From: Hyphomonadaceae bacterium
GTDB lineage: Bacteria > Pseudomonadota > Alphaproteobacteria > Caulobacterales > Aquidulcibacteraceae
Assembly: GCA_022843225.1 (NCBI GenBank)
Contig: JALHOC010000024.1
Coordinates: forward strand, 1 to 34,258
Length of the DNA: 34,258 nt
Direction: 5' to 3'
The number at the start of each line of letters is the position of its first letter. Position 1 is the stretch's first letter. The notes under the pieces are model-generated. The model did no database searches, was not told the origin of the DNA, and saw only the letters and a program-made list of their open reading frames with translations. A program made the translations under genes and the position numbers. Shown here in pieces: positions 15,209 to 22,953 of the stretch.

Positions 15209-15835
15209 GGAGAAAAGTGTGAAGAATGGGAGATCGTGCAGGCGCGCGAGTGCACTTTAGTTGGGCCTAACGAGTACGAGCTGTCTGGATTTCTGCGCGG
15301 TCGTCTCGGGTCAGCGCATGCGATGCGTGCGCCGCATCCTGTTGGCGCGCGGATCGTCAAGCTCGACGAGCGCTTGGCGCGCATGACGATCAATGTGCAC
15401 CACTGGCAGGAGCCGCTCCCGGTTGCCGTGCCGCCCGCCAATGCACCCATGACGGACGCGCGCGCTGCGTTTGCCAGTATCATACTGCCGCGCGCCCACG
15501 CGCGGCAGTGGGCGCCCGCGCACCTGCAAGCTAAGCGCCAGCCCAACGGCGATGTCGCCATCAGCTGGGTGCGCTGCGCGCGAAGCGGCGGCGATTCCTG
15601 GGGACCCGGCGAGCCGCCGATCGGGGCGCCGAGCGAAGCTTACCAACTCGACATCCTCGACGCTGCAGGCGCTTTAAAACGCACGGCCACTCTCAACAGC
15701 CCCAGCTTCACCTATACTTCGGCGCTTCAAAGCGCGGATTTCGGTGCGTTGCCCGCTTCGTTGCGGTTCCAGGTCGCTCAAATCGGGGCTAACGGCGCCA
15801 CAGGGTTGAACAGCGCGTTAACTATAACATTATAG
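15209..15835 (+). pseudogene. C-terminal fragment of GTA tail/host-specificity protein (g15-like)
   Basis: The frame is open from the codon after the protease stop. Homology to the end of the GTA g15 'megatron' baseplate/host-specificity protein starts at about EEWEIVQARECTLVG and continues through YELSGFLRGRLGSAHAMR. Later come WAPAHLQAKRQPNGDVAISW, the degenerate WVRCARSGGDSWG, SEAYQLDIL and a final FRFQVAQIGANG-type strand. Only ~200 of more than 1,000 expected residues remain. The first usable start is GTG 15236. GAGGAG before it probably belonged to the lost capsid gene. The junction marks loss of g5 to g14 and most of g15. Confidence 0.82.
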
Positions 15836-15911
15836 GCTTGTGGGGAGATGAGATCGTTAGCCCTCGCCTGATTCTGGGAATCGGGCGCATCTGCCCGGGC
15901 CGGAGCACAGC

Positions 15912-16820
15912 TTGAGTTGGGATCCCTATACCGCCCTCGGCGTAAGCCGATCCGCCACCGCCGACGATATTCGTCGCGCGTACCGGACGCTTGCCAAGGA
16001 ATTGCATCCCGATGTGCGCCCCGGCGACAAGGGCTCCGAAGATCGCTTCAAGCGCGCTACCGCAGCGTTTAATCTCCTTTCTGACCCTGTCACCAAAGGC
16101 CGCTTCGATCGCGGCGAGATCGACGCCGACGGCAATGAGCGCGCGGCGTTCGCGGGCGCACGGCCAAGACAACGCGCCCATGCCGGCGCTGGCGCGGGGC
16201 CTAGCGGCGGCTTTGGGCCGCAAGCCGAGCCGTTCGACCTGGGCGATATCTTCTCGGATTTGTTCGGCAGCGGCGTTGGCGGCGGTCGCACCTATTCGCG
16301 CATGCGCGGGCGCGATATTCGCTTCACGCTTGAGGTCGATTTCCTCGATGCGATCAACGGCGCCAAGCGCAGAATCTCGATTTCAGAAGGGCGCACGCTC
16401 GATGTTGCGATCCCGCCGGGGGTTGAGAGCGGGCAGGTGTTGCGGCTCAAGAACCAAGGCGGCGCGGGCGTTCAAGGCGGGCCAGCCGGCGATGCGCTGG
16501 TGGAGCTCAAGGTGCGGCCGCATCCGTTCTTTCGTCGTGAGGGCCAGGACATTCACGTCGATATCAATGTCTCGCTGACCGAGGCCGTCGATGGCGCGCG
16601 CATCCAGGCCCCCACGCCGAGCGGCCCGGTGACGCTCACCATTCCAGCGGGCTCGAACACGGGCAAGGTGCTACGGCTAAAGGGCAAGGGTGTAGGCGGG
16701 ACGGGCGACCAATTCGTTCGCCTGCTCGTTGTATTGCCTGAGACCGCCGACGAAGACCTGCGAAAGTTCGTGAAGAAATGGCCCAAGCGGGACTATGTTC
16801 CGCCCCGACCGGCTGGGTAA
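15912..16820 (+). CDS. Class B J-domain co-chaperone (CbpA/DnaJ-like)
   Basis: The 302-residue Hsp40 stimulates DnaK ATPase and binds unfolded protein in the cytoplasm. The J domain at residues 4-66 includes the obligatory HPD (32-34, ELHPDV). A glycine/phenylalanine-rich linker (AGAGPSGGFGPQ ... DIFSDLFGSG) follows. There is no cysteine zinc finger, placing it in class B. Two beta-sandwich substrate-binding domains complete it (ISISEGRTLDVAIPPG; GPVTLTIPAGSNTGKVLRLKGKG). No ATG fits: a TTG at 15912 with GGAG seven bases upstream gives MSWDPYTALGV. It lies just after the GTA remnant with 76 bp between, so this side of the deletion did not damage it. Confidence 0.92.
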   Translation: MSWDPYTALGVSRSATADDIRRAYRTLAKELHPDVRPGDKGSEDRFKRATAAFNLLSDPVTKGRFDRGEIDADGNERAAFAGARPRQRAHAGAGAGPSGGFGPQAEPFDLGDIFSDLFGSGVGGGRTYSRMRGRDIRFTLEVDFLDAINGAKRRISISEGRTLDVAIPPGVESGQVLRLKNQGGAGVQGGPAGDALVELKVRPHPFFRREGQDIHVDINVSLTEAVDGARIQAPTPSGPVTLTIPAGSNTGKVLRLKGKGVGGTGDQFVRLLVVLPETADEDLRKFVKKWPKRDYVPPRPAG

Positions 16821-16881
16821 CGAGTGGCTGGGCGCGCCGTTCAGCGCCTATTCAGAGCGTTCCCCGTACACGGGAATTGTC

Positions 16882-17178
16882 ATGCGGGTCAAAACCCTCC
16901 TCCTCGCCACTTTGGCAGCCTTCGGGGTTTTCACCCCGCTCGCAAGCGCGCGTCCGCCGCTCGCGATAGAGCCCGGCTGGATCATGCCTGTCCAGGACGA
17001 CCGCGAACGGCAGCAATTGCGTCCGCTGCGCGAGGCGATCGACATGCTACGCGCTCAGTATGGCGGGGAGTACGTCAGCCATCGCCTTGAGGACGGCCCC
17101 AGGCCTGTTTATGTCATCCGCTGGCGAATGCCTGATGGCGTGACCACCCGGGATTTCCGTGTGGACGCCACACGTTAG
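16882..17178 (+). CDS. Small periplasmic PepSY-like protein (FeuN-like position)
   Basis: The gene encodes 98 residues with a signal peptide (MRVKTLLLATLAAFGVFTPLASA, cleavage before RPPLA). The mature ~75 residues have a helix (QQLRPLREAIDMLRAQYGGEYV) followed by strands (PRPVYVIRWRMPDGVTTRDFRVDA), a PepSY-like half-module. It lies 14 bp before an OmpR-type regulator and PhoQ-like kinase and is surely co-transcribed. In Sinorhizobium meliloti the small periplasmic FeuN is encoded in the same position and restrains the kinase FeuQ; a similar role is inferred here. The upstream region has a short inverted repeat CCCGT-AC-ACGGG at 16863-16874. An earlier in-frame start at 16795 would bury the signal peptide. 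Confidence 0.7.
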   Translation: MRVKTLLLATLAAFGVFTPLASARPPLAIEPGWIMPVQDDRERQQLRPLREAIDMLRAQYGGEYVSHRLEDGPRPVYVIRWRMPDGVTTRDFRVDATR

Positions 17179-17192
17179 GGATAGACAATTGT

Positions 17193-17864
17193 ATGCGGGT
17201 GCTGGTGGTCGAGGACGACAAGAACCTGCGTGAGCAGTTGGCTTCGGCGCTGATCGACGCCGGGTACACTGTGGACACCGCCGACAACGGAGAGGACGGG
17301 CAATTCCTGGGCGAGACCGAACCTTACGATCTCGCCATCCTCGATCTGGGCTTGCCCAAGGTGGACGGGCTCTCCGTGCTGAAGGCATGGCGCAAGGAGG
17401 GCAAGGCGCTGCCCGTGCTGATCCTGTCGGCGCGCGACCGCTGGAGCGAGAAGGTCGAGGGGCTCGACCTCGGCGCCAATGATTACGTCACCAAGCCCTT
17501 CCACATGGCGGAATTGCTGGCGCGCGTGCGCGCCAATGTGCGCCGGCAAACCGACCACACCTCCTCGGTGCTTGAGGTTGGCGATCTACGCCTTAACTCC
17601 GCCACTGGGCAGGTGACGGTCAATGGCGTGCCGGTGAAGCTCACCGCCTATCAGTACAAAGTGCTCGACTATTTGATGCACCATGCGGGGCGGATCGTGT
17701 CGCGCATGGAGTTGACCGAAAAAATCTACAGCCAGGATCATGAGCGCGATTCCAACACGATCGAAGTGTTCATCGGAATCCTGCGCCGCAAGATCGGCAC
17801 CGATCGCATCATCACCGAGAAGGGTCTCGGCTATCGCTTGGTCAATCCAGCGGAGCAGCAGTGA
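17193..17864 (+). CDS. OmpR/PhoP-family response regulator (FeuP-like)
   Basis: The 223-residue regulator has a receiver domain with acidic pocket D8/D9, phosphoacceptor D51 (LAILDLGLP) and K101 (NDYVTKPFH). A winged-helix DNA-binding domain follows from ~125 with LTAYQYKVLDYLMHHAGRIVSR, the recognition segment DSNTIEVFIGILRRKI and the ITEKGLGYRL hairpin. It is translationally coupled to the kinase by a 4-bp overlap. The Tyr-containing YQYKVLDYLM and the partner's ALKTP phosphoacceptor box place it with PhoP/FeuP-type envelope-responsive regulators. Its target genes are not visible from sequence. Confidence 0.93.
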   Translation: MRVLVVEDDKNLREQLASALIDAGYTVDTADNGEDGQFLGETEPYDLAILDLGLPKVDGLSVLKAWRKEGKALPVLILSARDRWSEKVEGLDLGANDYVTKPFHMAELLARVRANVRRQTDHTSSVLEVGDLRLNSATGQVTVNGVPVKLTAYQYKVLDYLMHHAGRIVSRMELTEKIYSQDHERDSNTIEVFIGILRRKIGTDRIITEKGLGYRLVNPAEQQ

Positions 17865-19306
17865 CGCACGCGCCCCTCGGCGTGCTTGATCCCATTTTCA
17901 GCCTGTGGCGGCGTTCGCTCGCGGCGCGCTTGCTCGGCATCGCCGTCGTCTCCATCCTTGGCTTGGTGCTGATGGGGTGGCTCGCCTTCGCGCAATTCAA
18001 TGCGCGGATGACCAGCCTGCTGATCGACCCTGAAATCGAGAGCGTCGCCGATGATCTGATCGGCAGCGCCATGCGTGGAGCGGATGGCAAACTCGCGCTG
18101 CGCGAGGTGCCCGCCGATCAGCGCTATATGCAGCCCTTAAGCGGACGCTATTTCCAGATCGCGCATATCGAGGGCGAGACCGCGCGTCCTGTGGTGGTTT
18201 CGCAATCTCTGTTCGACGTTGCGCTTGAGCTATCGCCGGAGCAGGCAAGTCAATTCACTACGCCCACAGCGCCCAGCCAAGCCGTTTTCCTGAACGTCGA
18301 GGATGGGCCCGATCGCGAGCCATTGCGCGTGGTGGCGCGCGTGGCGAGTATTCCCGAGCTAGAGGGGCGCTATCTCTTCCTTGTCGGGGTGGCGCCACGC
18401 GAGATTATCGCGCCTGCGGGCAATCTGGTCGGCTGGGCGTTCGCGGCGTTTGTCACCTTCTGCGCCGCGATGGTGGCGGCGGCCTCGGCGTTGCAGGTTC
18501 GTATGGGGCTGCAACCCTTGACGGAATTGCGCGGTGATATCGCCAACGTCCGGCGCGGCCAGAGCGAGCGCTTGACCGGCGCGTATCCCGCTGAACTGAA
18601 GCCCGTCGCCGAGGAGCTGAACGCGCTGATTGATCACAATCGCGAAGTTGTCGAGCGCGCGCGCCGCCATGTCGGCAATTTGGCGCATGCGTTGAAGACA
18701 CCGATCGCCGTGCTCAAGAACGCCGCCGCCGAGGGCAAGGGCGACGACAATCTGCTCAAGCAATCGGTCGAGGAAATGGAAGGCTATGTGGAGCGGCAAT
18801 TGCGCCGCGCCCGAGTCGCCGCCCGCGCCGAGTCGCGCGCCGGCGCCACCATCGCCTATCGCACGCCGGTGCGGCAAAACCTCGAAGACCTCGTCTTCAT
18901 GATGGAGCAGAAGTACGACCATCAGAAAGCCATCGACATTTCCTTCGAAGCTGAGAACGACGCCACATTCCGCGGCGAGCGCGAGGATTTGCTCGAGATG
19001 GTCGCTAACCTGGTCGATAACGCCTGCAAGTACGGACGCAGCCAAGTCGTGGTTCGGCTCGAAACGCCCCCAGATCGAAAAGGGGCGCTCGACATCGTGG
19101 TGGAGGATGACGGGGCGGGGCTCTCCGAAGACGAACTCGCACGCGCCATGGCGCGTGGGGCGCGCCTGGACGAAGCAGCGCCTGGCCAAGGTTTGGGGCT
19201 TTCGATCCTGAAAGAGACCGTCGATCTCTATGCGGGCGAGTTATCGTTCGAACACGGCGCCTTAGGGGGATTGAAGGCGCGGCTGCGCTTGCCCGCGACG
19301 GACTGA
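17861..19306 (+). CDS. PhoQ/FeuQ-like sensor histidine kinase
   Basis: The 481-residue inner-membrane kinase starts at a GTG overlapping the regulator's stop. TM1 is at ~23-45, followed by a ~140-residue periplasmic sensor domain and TM2 at ~186-210. A HAMP-like segment (LQPLTELRGDIANVRRGQSERLTGAYPAEL) follows. The phosphoacceptor is H276 in NLAHALKTPIAVL, the ALKTP variant characteristic of PhoQ-type kinases. The ATPase domain has NLVDNACKYG, DDGAGLSEDE and GQGLGLSILK. The upstream periplasmic protein is a candidate accessory inhibitor of its sensor domain. Confidence 0.93.
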   Translation: MTHAPLGVLDPIFSLWRRSLAARLLGIAVVSILGLVLMGWLAFAQFNARMTSLLIDPEIESVADDLIGSAMRGADGKLALREVPADQRYMQPLSGRYFQIAHIEGETARPVVVSQSLFDVALELSPEQASQFTTPTAPSQAVFLNVEDGPDREPLRVVARVASIPELEGRYLFLVGVAPREIIAPAGNLVGWAFAAFVTFCAAMVAAASALQVRMGLQPLTELRGDIANVRRGQSERLTGAYPAELKPVAEELNALIDHNREVVERARRHVGNLAHALKTPIAVLKNAAAEGKGDDNLLKQSVEEMEGYVERQLRRARVAARAESRAGATIAYRTPVRQNLEDLVFMMEQKYDHQKAIDISFEAENDATFRGEREDLLEMVANLVDNACKYGRSQVVVRLETPPDRKGALDIVVEDDGAGLSEDELARAMARGARLDEAAPGQGLGLSILKETVDLYAGELSFEHGALGGLKARLRLPATD

Positions 19307-19360
19307 CGCCTTCGCGCTTTGGGGTTTTCTTTTCAACCTTGGGCGGGTTAGGCACGCGTC

Positions 19361-20020
19361 GTGGTCATCGCGTTGGCAGTCCTCTTGGTCGCGGCGGTAT
19401 TGTGCGCGCTCAGCGCCTATTGGGTGCTGCGCGCCTATCGGCGCGCGGGCGGTGGTTCGAGCTCGCCCGTGCCTGCGCTGTTGGGCTGCGGTATGGTCGC
19501 CTTGGCGGCGTTGACAACGTATCTGTTGATCGGGCGGCCTGAACTCGCGGACGCTGCCTACGCGCCACGTCTTGAAGCGCTGAAGCAGCGCGACCCGACC
19601 ACCTATTCCGTTGACGAAGCGCTAGCGATTTTGTCGGAAGCAGCGCGTGACAATCCCACCGATCCGCTGCCGCATTTCTATTCGGGCCAATTGCTGCTCG
19701 ACCAAGGTCGCGCCCAGGAGGCGGTGCGCGCGTATGACATGGCGCTGCGCCGCGCACCTGAGAACGTCGAGGCCATGCTGGGGCTCGGACGCGCCATGGT
19801 GCAGATGGAGGATGGGCGCGTCGGCCCTGATGCGCTGGCGGTGTTCCAACAAGCCGCGCAACTCAGCAACGATCCCGCACCATGGATATACCAAGCCATG
19901 GCGGCGATGGAGCAAGGCAACGACGCTGAGACGCGCCGGCTGTGGGGCGAAGCGCTGCAACGCATGGCGCCTGACGATCCCCGCCGCGAGATGGCGCGCG
20001 CGATGATGGCGGGAGGCTGA
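19361..20020 (+). CDS. ccmI: Cytochrome c maturation TPR protein CcmI (CycH)
   Basis: CcmI holds apocytochrome c for haem ligation at the CcmF/CcmH complex. The 219-residue protein has two N-terminal TM helices (~3-26 and ~38-61) and then a TPR region with two recognisable repeats (PLPHFYSGQLLLDQGRAQEA and PENVEAMLGLGRAMVQME), followed by another helical pair. It is shorter than many CcmI proteins, lacking an extended C-terminal peptide-binding domain. The start is a GTG. It is first of the ccmI-E-F-H set, equivalent to cycHJKL of rhizobia; ccmE begins 3 bp after its stop. The 54-bp gap to the preceding kinase gene has no clear terminator. Confidence 0.88.
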   Translation: MVIALAVLLVAAVLCALSAYWVLRAYRRAGGGSSSPVPALLGCGMVALAALTTYLLIGRPELADAAYAPRLEALKQRDPTTYSVDEALAILSEAARDNPTDPLPHFYSGQLLLDQGRAQEAVRAYDMALRRAPENVEAMLGLGRAMVQMEDGRVGPDALAVFQQAAQLSNDPAPWIYQAMAAMEQGNDAETRRLWGEALQRMAPDDPRREMARAMMAGG

Positions 20021-20023
20021 GCC

Positions 20024-20464
20024 ATGCGGCGCAGGGATCAACGCCTGATGATGATCGGCGCCGCCGCCGCAGTGCTCGTGCTGGCGATGACGCTGACCGT
20101 AACGGGGCTTCGCGACTCCGCCGTGTTCTTCGTCGCGCCCTCAGAGCTCTCGGAGAAGGCCGAGCCTGGCCGGCGTGTGCGCTTGGGCGGGCTGGTGGTC
20201 GAGGGAACCGTGAGTCGCGATACCGATGGCGCGGTGCGCTTCGCCGTCACCGATGGCGCAACCCAGGTGCAAGTGCGTTACGAGGGCTTACTGCCGGACT
20301 TGTTCCGCGAGGGCCAAGGCATTGTCGCCGAGGGCAGCTGGCGCCCAGGCGAAGCATTCGAGGCTGAGCGCGTTCTGGCGAAGCACGATGAAACCTACAT
20401 GCCGCGTGAGGTTGCCGAGGCTCTGAAAGAGCGCGGCGAGTGGAAGGGCGGCGCAACGCCATGA
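20024..20464 (+). CDS. ccmE: Cytochrome c maturation haem chaperone CcmE (CycJ)
   Basis: CcmE carries haem across the periplasm, bound covalently to a histidine, for delivery to CcmF. The 146 residues comprise a short cytoplasmic tail, one TM (9-27) and an OB-fold (FFVAPSEL, GRRVRLGGLVVEGTV, VRFAVTDGATQVQVRYEG). The haem-binding motif VLAKHDETYMP has H121 and Y125. The length and motifs are normal. The gene is inside the ccm operon and overlaps ccmF by 4 bp. Confidence 0.97.
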   Translation: MRRRDQRLMMIGAAAAVLVLAMTLTVTGLRDSAVFFVAPSELSEKAEPGRRVRLGGLVVEGTVSRDTDGAVRFAVTDGATQVQVRYEGLLPDLFREGQGIVAEGSWRPGEAFEAERVLAKHDETYMPREVAEALKERGEWKGGATP

Positions 20465-22386
20465 TCGTGGAAGTCGGCGCGTTCGCGGCGGTGCTCGCCT
20501 TGATGCTCAGTTTGGCGCAAGGCGTGTTGGGGCTGTTTGGAGCGAAGCGCGAGTCGCGCGCTGACGCCGCGAAGGCGACGGCGCAGGCGGCGGCGGCGCT
20601 TAGCGTGCTGGCCTTCGGATGTTTGGTGTGGGCGTTTGCGGTCTCCGATTTCTCGGTCTCGACCGTGGCCGCGAACTCACACACTGACAAACCTTTTGTG
20701 TACAAAATTGCCGGAACCTGGGGTAATCACGAAGGCTCGATGCTGCTCTGGTGTCTGGTGTCTGCGATGTTCGGCGCGATCATGGCGTCGGTGCGCGGTG
20801 CGCAGAGCCTGGGGCTTTGGTCGCGCGCTCTCGCTGTGCAAGGCTTCGTGACCGCTGGCGCCTTCATCTACACGCTGCTGCTCTCCAATCCCTTCGCCCG
20901 CCTCGATCCCGCGCCGATGCAAGGTGCTGGGCTTAACCCGCTCTTGCAGGACCCCGCGCTCGCGGCGCATCCTCCCATGTTGTACTTGGGCTATGTCGGC
21001 ATGAGCGTGCCGTTCTCGTTGGCGTTGGCGGCGTTGTTGGAGGGCAAGGCCGATCAGGCTTGGGCGCGCGCCTTGCGGCCCTGGACGCTGGCGGCTTGGA
21101 CCTGTCTCACGCTCGGCATCGCGCTTGGCTCTTATTGGGCCTATTACGAGTTGGGCTGGGGCGGCTGGTGGTTCTGGGACCCCGTCGAAAACGCGAGCTT
21201 CATGCCGTGGCTGATCGCGTGCGCTTTGGTGCATTCCGCCATCGTCACCGAGCGGCGCGGTTCGCTCGCGACCTGGACGATACTACTCTCCATCCTCGGC
21301 TTCGGCATGGCGCTTCTCGGTACGTTCCTGGTGCGGTCGGGCGTGCTGACCTCCGTGCATGCCTTCGCGGTTGATCCTCAACGCGGCATCGCGGTTTTGG
21401 TGTTGCTCGCGGTCGCGCTCGGCATCGGCTTCACACTTTATGCGTGGCGTGCGCCGAAACTGGCGCAGCCCTCTGGTTTCGCGGCCGTGAGCCGCGAAAG
21501 CATGCTGGTGTGGAACAATTACGGGCTCGCGGTTGCGACGGGGATCGTGCTCATAGGCACGCTCTATCCGCTTCTGGTTGAAGCGCTCGGCGGCGGGCTC
21601 ATCTCCGTCGGTCCGCCCTTCTTCAACATGACGGTTGCGCCCATTCTCGCTGCGTTGTTCCTGCTCTTGCCGTTCGGCCCGATGATGACTTGGCGCGTCG
21701 GCGATTTCGGCGGCGCTGCAAAGCGCCTGGCGCCCGCAATCGTCCTTGGGCTGATCACATTGATCGCCACGCTGACGCTCACGCAGGGGCGAGGTTGGCC
21801 TGCACTGGGACTCTCGATCGGCGTGTGGCTGGTCGCGGGCGGGCTCATCTATCTGTGGAACCGCATCCAGCGCGGCGAAGGAAACACTTTGCGCAAACTG
21901 GCGGTGTTGCCGCTGGCGGTGTGGTCGATGAGCGCGGCCCATCTCGGCGCCGGCGTGCTCACCATTGGCGCGGTGGCCGAGACGGGTTTTCGCACCGAGC
22001 AAGCGTTCGCGCTCAAACCAGGCGAAGGCGTCGTGTTTGCTGGGCGTCAGGTCACGCTGCTTGAAGTGGGCGACGTCGACGGACCGAACTATGCCGCAAC
22101 CCGCGCGAACTTCCGCGTCGATGGCCTGCGCGATGCGCAGGTCGTGTCAGCGGAGCGGCGCTTCTACCCAACCTCGCCAATGCCGACGACGGAAGTTGGC
22201 ATCCTGCCAAGTTGGGATGGCGATCTCTATATCGCGCTGGGCGAGGAAATACGCGGTGGCGACGGTGCTTGGACCGTACGCTTCTATCACAATCCGCTGG
22301 TGCAGCTGATCTTCTTGGGAGCGTTGATGATGGGTGTCGGTGGCGTGCTGAGCCTCATTTCGATTGCTCGGCGGCCCCGCACATGA
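20461..22386 (+). CDS. ccmF: Cytochrome c haem lyase subunit CcmF (CycK)
   Basis: The 641-residue polytopic inner-membrane protein attaches haem to apocytochrome c. The tryptophan-rich haem-handling motif is present (ELGWGGWWFWDPVENASFMPW), preceded by the conserved GTWGNHEGSMLLWC loop. PMLYLGYVGMSVPFS and the LGTFLVRSGVLTSVHAFA loop follow, with the C-terminal periplasmic domain after the last long TM group. The start at 20461 overlaps the ccmE stop (ATGA); an upstream frame start at 20440 would overlap ccmE more. The stop overlaps ccmH by 4 bp. No ccmG (dsbE) thioredoxin gene lies in this operon. Confidence 0.97.
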   Translation: MIVEVGAFAAVLALMLSLAQGVLGLFGAKRESRADAAKATAQAAAALSVLAFGCLVWAFAVSDFSVSTVAANSHTDKPFVYKIAGTWGNHEGSMLLWCLVSAMFGAIMASVRGAQSLGLWSRALAVQGFVTAGAFIYTLLLSNPFARLDPAPMQGAGLNPLLQDPALAAHPPMLYLGYVGMSVPFSLALAALLEGKADQAWARALRPWTLAAWTCLTLGIALGSYWAYYELGWGGWWFWDPVENASFMPWLIACALVHSAIVTERRGSLATWTILLSILGFGMALLGTFLVRSGVLTSVHAFAVDPQRGIAVLVLLAVALGIGFTLYAWRAPKLAQPSGFAAVSRESMLVWNNYGLAVATGIVLIGTLYPLLVEALGGGLISVGPPFFNMTVAPILAALFLLLPFGPMMTWRVGDFGGAAKRLAPAIVLGLITLIATLTLTQGRGWPALGLSIGVWLVAGGLIYLWNRIQRGEGNTLRKLAVLPLAVWSMSAAHLGAGVLTIGAVAETGFRTEQAFALKPGEGVVFAGRQVTLLEVGDVDGPNYAATRANFRVDGLRDAQVVSAERRFYPTSPMPTTEVGILPSWDGDLYIALGEEIRGGDGAWTVRFYHNPLVQLIFLGALMMGVGGVLSLISIARRPRT

Positions 22387-22778
22387 GCATCGCGGCCATC
22401 CTCGTCGCCGCCGTCGCGCCGGCCTTGCTCGCCGATCCGCGTCAGGAAGCGCGCGCCCTGGAGCTCGATCGCGAAATCCGCTGCGTGCAGTGCCAGAACG
22501 AGCCGATCGCGCAGTCCACCGCTGATATCGCTGGCGACATGCGCGTGTTGGTGCGCGAGCGGATTGCGGCCGGAGACAGTGACGCCGAAATCCGGGCTTT
22601 CTTCCGCGAGCGCTATGGCGACTTCGTTTTGTTCCGACCGCCCCTGGACGGGCGCACCCTGGTCCTGTGGGTAACGCCCGCGCTTCTTCTCGGCGGCGGC
22701 CTCTTGGCGGTCCTAAGTTCGCGACGCCGAAAGGGCGAATCTGGGGCAGCCCTGGGTCCCGAGGAGAGCGAAAGGTAA
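22383..22778 (+). CDS. ccmH: Cytochrome c maturation thiol reductase CcmH (CycL)
   Basis: CcmH keeps the apocytochrome CxxCH thiols reduced at the haem lyase. The 131-residue protein has an N-terminal signal (MSIAAILVAAVAPALLADP), the redox motif RCVQCQNEPIAQS with C34 and C37, and a helical periplasmic region (RVLVRERIAAGDSDAEIRAFF followed by RYGDFVLFRPP). A C-terminal TM (~97-115) and a short basic tail complete it. This is the short CcmH/CycL form without a TPR extension; CcmI is a separate gene here. It is last in the ccm operon. Confidence 0.95.
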   Translation: MSIAAILVAAVAPALLADPRQEARALELDREIRCVQCQNEPIAQSTADIAGDMRVLVRERIAAGDSDAEIRAFFRERYGDFVLFRPPLDGRTLVLWVTPALLLGGGLLAVLSSRRRKGESGAALGPEESER

Positions 22779-22897
22779 TCGTCGCGCTAACCCCGCCGCT
22801 TGTCGATTGGGCAAGGCGGAAGCTGTATCATGCCGCAATTGATCGCAACTTCGCCCAAAACGGCTCTTACGGGACTGGGAGCGCCGCCTATCTAGGG

Positions 22898-22926
22898 CTT
22901 GAAACCTGGGAGGCTTGGCTTCCTAT
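22898..22926 (+). promoter_or_regulatory. Possible heat-shock-type promoter for degP
   Basis: CTTGAAA at 22898-22904 equals the -35 consensus of sigma-32 promoters, and CTTCCTAT about 14 bases later partly resembles the -10 (CCCCATNT). It ends ~28 bp before the DegP start, in the 175-bp gap after ccmH, which otherwise shows no gene. The same bases could serve a sigma-70 promoter. Confidence 0.3.
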
Positions 22927-22953
22927 TGCCGTGTCTCCGTGAGAGGGGTCTTT

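Noticed and set aside
15870-15882. Palindrome GATTC-TGG-GAATC between g15 remnant and J-domain gene, considered as an attachment site or terminator
   Set aside because: It is short, lacks a T-run and has no matching copy on the other side of the GTA remnant; it may just be a pair of GANTC sites.
13049-15911. Treating the phage-like genes as an integrated prophage
   Set aside because: There is no integrase, repressor or lysis gene, no att repeats or tRNA, and the order and sequences fit an RcGTA-type cluster that is vertically inherited in alphaproteobacteria.
16863-16874. Inverted repeat CCCGT-AC-ACGGG as a binding site before the FeuN-like gene
   Set aside because: Only five paired bases, and no second copy was seen near the regulator's own genes; it is too weak to call.
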